Position numbers and translations under genes: made by a program. A DNA stretch of 64,000 nt, from positions 5,158,173 to 5,222,172 of the forward strand of contig NC_091209.1 of the NCBI RefSeq assembly GCF_040958095.1, given 5' to 3'. The DNA comes from Procambarus clarkii. Taxonomy: Eukaryota; Arthropoda; Malacostraca; Decapoda; Cambaridae. This document shows positions 61,239-64,000 of this stretch, one piece after another. The notes under the pieces were generated by a model that was given only the letters and a program-made list of their open reading frames with translations, made no database searches and was not told the DNA's origin. Every line of letters starts with the position of its first letter. Within the stretch, counting starts at the first letter, position 1.

Positions 61239-62241
61239 TGTCGGAAAATCCGACACCATTTAATAATCATACAGATAATAGCTGTATTACCAACAAGTTA
61301 CCCATAGAAAACGTAACTTGTAGTGGAATTACCGTCTATAGAAAACGGGATATCATCACCACATACTATTATAATTCACCAGCTATTCTGCTGGGAATTA
61401 TTCTTAAATACATTAGTCGTTGGACTTTACCATCATAAAAACATCTTATATAAATTAACTTAATTATCAATATTAAAGTAGAGTAAATGTGACCCTTCTA
61501 TCATTTTCTGACATCTGGACAAAGTAGGCCAGGCGTCAGGGAGGAAGGAGGGCAGCGATTGTTGTTTATTGAGACCAGAGGCTCACACGGGAGCAAATTC
61601 GGCTCCTGTTAAATTTACTTGGACGTAGTGTTATGGAACCCAAAGGTGTACCATTGTCAACACGCTGTCTACAAATACAAGTTAAGTGTCTATCCGAAAC
61701 CCGTTTATCATTCATTTATGGCCATTAATGTCAGGATATAGGGTTAGCCGGTTAGAACGCGAAATCGCCTCATACTAAAGGTAATTAAGCCAGGTCTTTA
61801 ATGTTCCATGTACTGTATAGTGTTTTCTCTGATATACTTGTCATATATAGGATTCTGGCTTCACAGCTAGCGCACTTTTGACAGGTCAAGACGAGGATGC
61901 AAGATTATGTGCACCAGTTACTGGGTGATATGGAAGCTACCTCAAAGAGGATAATTTGGTGTCTACACCCTAGTTATACCTGGTGGACTAACCTGCTGTA
62001 CTATAAGAGAAGGAACCTCATCAATGTATGTAGCTATTACTGTAGTTTGATTGGCTGCATATATATATATTAATTTAATAACCCCCATAATGTGTAGAGG
62101 ATCGATTTGTGAGATTATGAGATTATTGCAGAAATACAGTCCACTTATCATTATACAAATTGCTATCGAAGTATATAAATTAACGTAAATATAAATTCAT
62201 ATAAATTAAATAAATATAAATCTCACAGGTCGGTTCCCACA
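61239..62241 (+). repeat. 3' LTR of the BEL/Pao element
   Basis: Same 1003-bp sequence as the 5' LTR, offset by exactly 4660 bp. I compared it line by line and saw no difference. Confidence 0.96.
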
Positions 62242-62246
62242 CAACG

Positions 62247-62850
62247 AGGCTCTTATCCCTGTGGCCCGTGTTCCCCGCAGTAAGTCAACAAATTCCTTTG
62301 GAGACTTCAGGCTGAAGGCGCAAGGGACATAAGGAGACAGCAAGCTGTTGAGTCGCTTCGCCAGTCTGTACGTGGGTGTGGGTATCTGGCTGATGATTGG
62401 CCGAAGTGGATTTCCAGGCTTATGTGTCTTGACATTTCCATATGCGTATCCAGGTTTATATTCCCCAATAATCTTTGGCAGGTGGAGTCCGGATTTCTTG
62501 GCGTTCACAGTTTCGATCAATTTGTTAACCTTTGCTTTCAATTCGGCTGTAGTGTCCTTCGTTACCCTTTGGAATTTAGTTTGGTCAGAGAGAATGAGGT
62601 TCATTTTCGCCAGATATTCGTCTTTTTTAAGAATGACGTATATTGGCGACTTGTCACCTCTTCTGACGACTATCTCCTTGTTCTCACGAAGGCTCTTAGC
62701 TGCCGCTTTGAGCTCGGGGGACAGTATGGTGCTTCTGTAGGTGCCTCGATTCTTTCCTCCTTCTGCAATAAGTTCTGCTTGTAAGGTGTCTTTGGTGGTT
62801 ACCTTCTTTTGTGTCTCGAGGTCGAATATGTCGTCCAACAGGATCTCCAA
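62247..62850 (-). pseudogene. Penelope-like RT N-terminal part
   Basis: About 201 codons from ATG 62850, starting MEILLDDIFDLETQ, with ADK-type Lys-rich sequence, KTHKPGNPLRPIISQ (the conserved 'VKTHK..RPI' region before the RT fingers) and RLNSLLSPYVP. The frame then runs into the LTR of the inserted BEL/Pao element. The reading frame upstream of 62850 stays open for a few codons before the repeat at 62870, so the true N-terminus has been lost. Together with 55281-56573 the protein would have exceeded 630 residues. Confidence 0.85.
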
Positions 62851-62880
62851 CGGGCTGCTTCCGAAACAAGTGCTTCGCTC

Positions 62881-63500
62881 ACGTCCTTTGTTCGAACAGC
62901 AATTCTATGAATGCTTCACCCACGTACTTCTAATACAAATAAAAACCAACAGAACCTACACACCTAACCTAATCTACGCCTAACTATACATTGAAATTTG
63001 ATGTATAATAATATTAATTTATATATGAGATCAAATCAATTTATAATGCACAGTATGTTAAAATTGGTGAATGCATCTGGGGAGGACGGGCGCTGGTTTA
63101 ACCAGCCTATTGTGAGGACTGGCTGTTCTCAGCCCGTTCTCCAAACAAAGACCCAAAAGTGATTCCATCCACCCGCCAAACCCCCTGTTTATGAATGAAA
63201 AGCGGTTTACACACGACTCACAATTCTTTTCGTTCGAACACTTCCGGAATATGTGCTTCACTGACGAGTTTTGTTCGAACCACAACGCTATAAATGCTTC
63301 ACCCACGTAATACGAATACAAATAATTGACAACCTAAATACCTAACCTAACCTATGCCTATATATATATATGCACAATATGCTAATATATTATAATATTA
63401 ATTTACATTTAAAACAAATCTGTTTTGAATGAACTGCATAAAAAAAATTATGAATGCGTCTGTGGGGTCGACCGCTGGATGTAATGGACTCGAGTCGAGG
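62881..63500. repeat. Two diverged copies of an unclassified dispersed repeat
   Basis: Copy 1 (about 62880-63225) and copy 2 (about 63226-63500) share, in order, TTCGAAC, TATGAATGCTTCACCCACGTA, AATACAAATAA, CCTAACCTAA, a TATAATATTAATTTA stretch, and GAATGC(A/G)TCTG(T/G)GG. A third degenerate copy lies at 36062-36350. No coding capacity or terminal repeats were seen, so the class is unknown. Confidence 0.6.
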
Positions 63501-63566
63501 ACGGGTTGAGTGGTTGTATGATAATTAATGTACAGTAGGCGAGTATTGAAATGTATAAAGTTATTT

Positions 63567-63625
63567 CACAATCCATAATAATATTAATAATAATAATAAT
63601 ATTATAATTATTATTATTATTATTT
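63567..63625. repeat. AAT/ATT trinucleotide tract, self-complementary
   Basis: ATTAATAATAATAATAAT is followed by ATTATTATTATTATT, which can fold into a perfect AT hairpin. Confidence 0.9.
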
Positions 63626-63721
63626 AAATATACAAAAGTTCTAATAAAGCCACTAACACGCATAGCATTTTGGTCCATAATTCTAATTTTTCCCGGAATA
63701 CGACTCTTCAAATCGTTTAAC

Positions 63722-63757
63722 ACCCAGGTACCCATTCACTGCTGGGTGAACAGAGAC
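63722..63757 (-). repeat. Remnant of the SINE central domain
   Basis: CCCAGGTACCCATTCACTGC and the bases after it match, with about six differences, the reverse complement of the central part of the SINE at about 18258-18302 (CTGTTACCTAGCAGTAAATA, GGTACCTGGG). The tRNA head and tail are absent. Confidence 0.65.
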
Positions 63758-63772
63758 ATAGAGTTAATACAA

Positions 63773-64000
63773 GGGGCCAGATTCACGAAGCAGTTACGCA
63801 AGTACTTACGAATGTGTACATCTTTCCTCAATCTTTGACGGCTTTGGTTACATTTATTAAACAGTTTACAAGCATGAAAACATCCCAATCAACTGTTGTT
63901 ATTGTTATAAACAGCCTCCTGGTGCTTCGGAGCTCATTAACTGTTTAATAATTATAAACAAAGCCGCCAGAGATTGAGAAAAGATGTACAGGTTCGAAAG
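63773..64000. mobile_element. Long-palindrome MITE, cut by the window end
   Basis: It starts GGGGCCAGATTCACGAAGCA. The left arm (about 63809-63870: TGTACATCTTTCCTCAATCT, GACGGCTTTG, TTATTAAACAGTT) is mirrored at about 63937-63993 (AACTGTTTAATAATTA, CAAAGCCGCC, AGATTGAGAAAAGATGTACA). The remaining arm lies beyond 64000. It has no coding capacity. It is probably a non-autonomous DNA transposon, although the missing end prevents confirmation of a target duplication. Confidence 0.72.

Larger units (their letters stand above)
56579..62241 (+). mobile_element. BEL/Pao LTR retrotransposon, non-autonomous (Gag-protease only)
   Basis: A 5663-bp element with LTRs at 56579-57581 and 61239-62241, both 1003 bp and identical by eye along their whole length. 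The target duplication CAACG lies at 56574-56578 and 62242-62246. The internal region has a primer-binding site matching tRNA-Tyr, a 1-kb leader, one long Gag-protease frame, and a 700-bp non-coding part. Reverse transcriptase, RNase H and integrase are absent. Identical LTRs mean very recent insertion, so it was mobilised by enzymes from another copy. A solo LTR of the family is at 33009-34031. Confidence 0.93.
54881..62880 (-). mobile_element. Penelope-like element, minus strand, split by a BEL/Pao insertion
   Basis: Its RT-endonuclease frame is in two pieces, 62247-62850 (N-terminal) and 55281-56573 (RT core and GIY-YIG), with the BEL/Pao element 56579-62241 and its CAACG duplication between. 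About 54881-55200 is an inferred 3' non-coding part that runs on to the (AT)n of the neighbouring SINE. The 5' side is truncated at about 62870-62880 against another dispersed repeat. No terminal repeat pair or ribozyme was identified. Confidence 0.85.

Overview
The window looks like a repeat-dense stretch of an arthropod genome, most likely a decapod crustacean such as a crayfish. This is an inference from the repeat types: tRNA-derived SINEs with (AT)n or pentanucleotide-rich tails, CR1-type LINEs with octamer tails, a Penelope-like element with a GIY-YIG domain, BEL/Pao and Ty3/gypsy LTR elements, and very abundant simple and minisatellite arrays. I found no host protein-coding gene and no functional host RNA gene. 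By eye about 27 kb is tandem repeat and about 24 kb is transposable element. The rest is AT-rich sequence in which I recognise nothing or only faint dispersed repeats.

Layout. 1-3940: two head-to-head arrays of a 260-bp tRNA-derived monomer forming a giant palindrome, followed by (AT)n/(GA)n. 4.9-6.9 kb: a small foldback element and a 31/34-bp minisatellite. 7.7-8.2 kb: a second inverted cluster of the 260-bp family. 9.2-12.0 kb: a 20/22-bp GT-rich array. 12.0-13.8 kb: a 5'-truncated LINE on the minus strand. 13.8-15.05 kb: 29-bp and 26/29-bp arrays. 15.2-15.7 kb: a plus-strand piece of the same LINE family. 15.7-17.8 kb: a 28-bp satellite. 18.0-18.8 kb: a 30-bp minisatellite split by a tRNA-Thr-derived SINE. 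20.4-21.4 kb: a 15/16-bp purine-rich array. 21.4-35.6 kb: about 13 kb of a 16-bp satellite interrupted by a solo BEL/Pao LTR.

The right half holds the informative elements. 36839-43767 is a full-length Ty3/gypsy-type retrotransposon with 687/688-bp LTRs and a CTAG target duplication. Its integrase lies upstream of the reverse transcriptase, the Gmr1-like domain order. 44.35-50.73 kb is a CR1-like LINE (esterase ORF1, APE-RT ORF2) split by a second, oppositely oriented copy of the same family with a TAGCA duplication. 51.1-51.9 kb is a 51-bp minisatellite. 54.9-62.9 kb is a Penelope-like element on the minus strand, split by a 5663-bp BEL/Pao element (56579-62241) whose two 1003-bp LTRs are identical by eye and which is flanked by CAACG. 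That BEL element encodes only Gag and protease, so it must depend on pol enzymes supplied from elsewhere.

The nesting gives relative ages. The 16-bp satellite predates the solo LTR, the plus CR1 predates the minus CR1, the 30-bp minisatellite predates the SINE, and the Penelope element predates the BEL copy. A recurring theme is inverted ('snap-back') duplication at the heads of tRNA-derived SINEs, seen at four separate places. The long open frames inside the arrays come from repeats that lack stop codons and are not annotated as genes.
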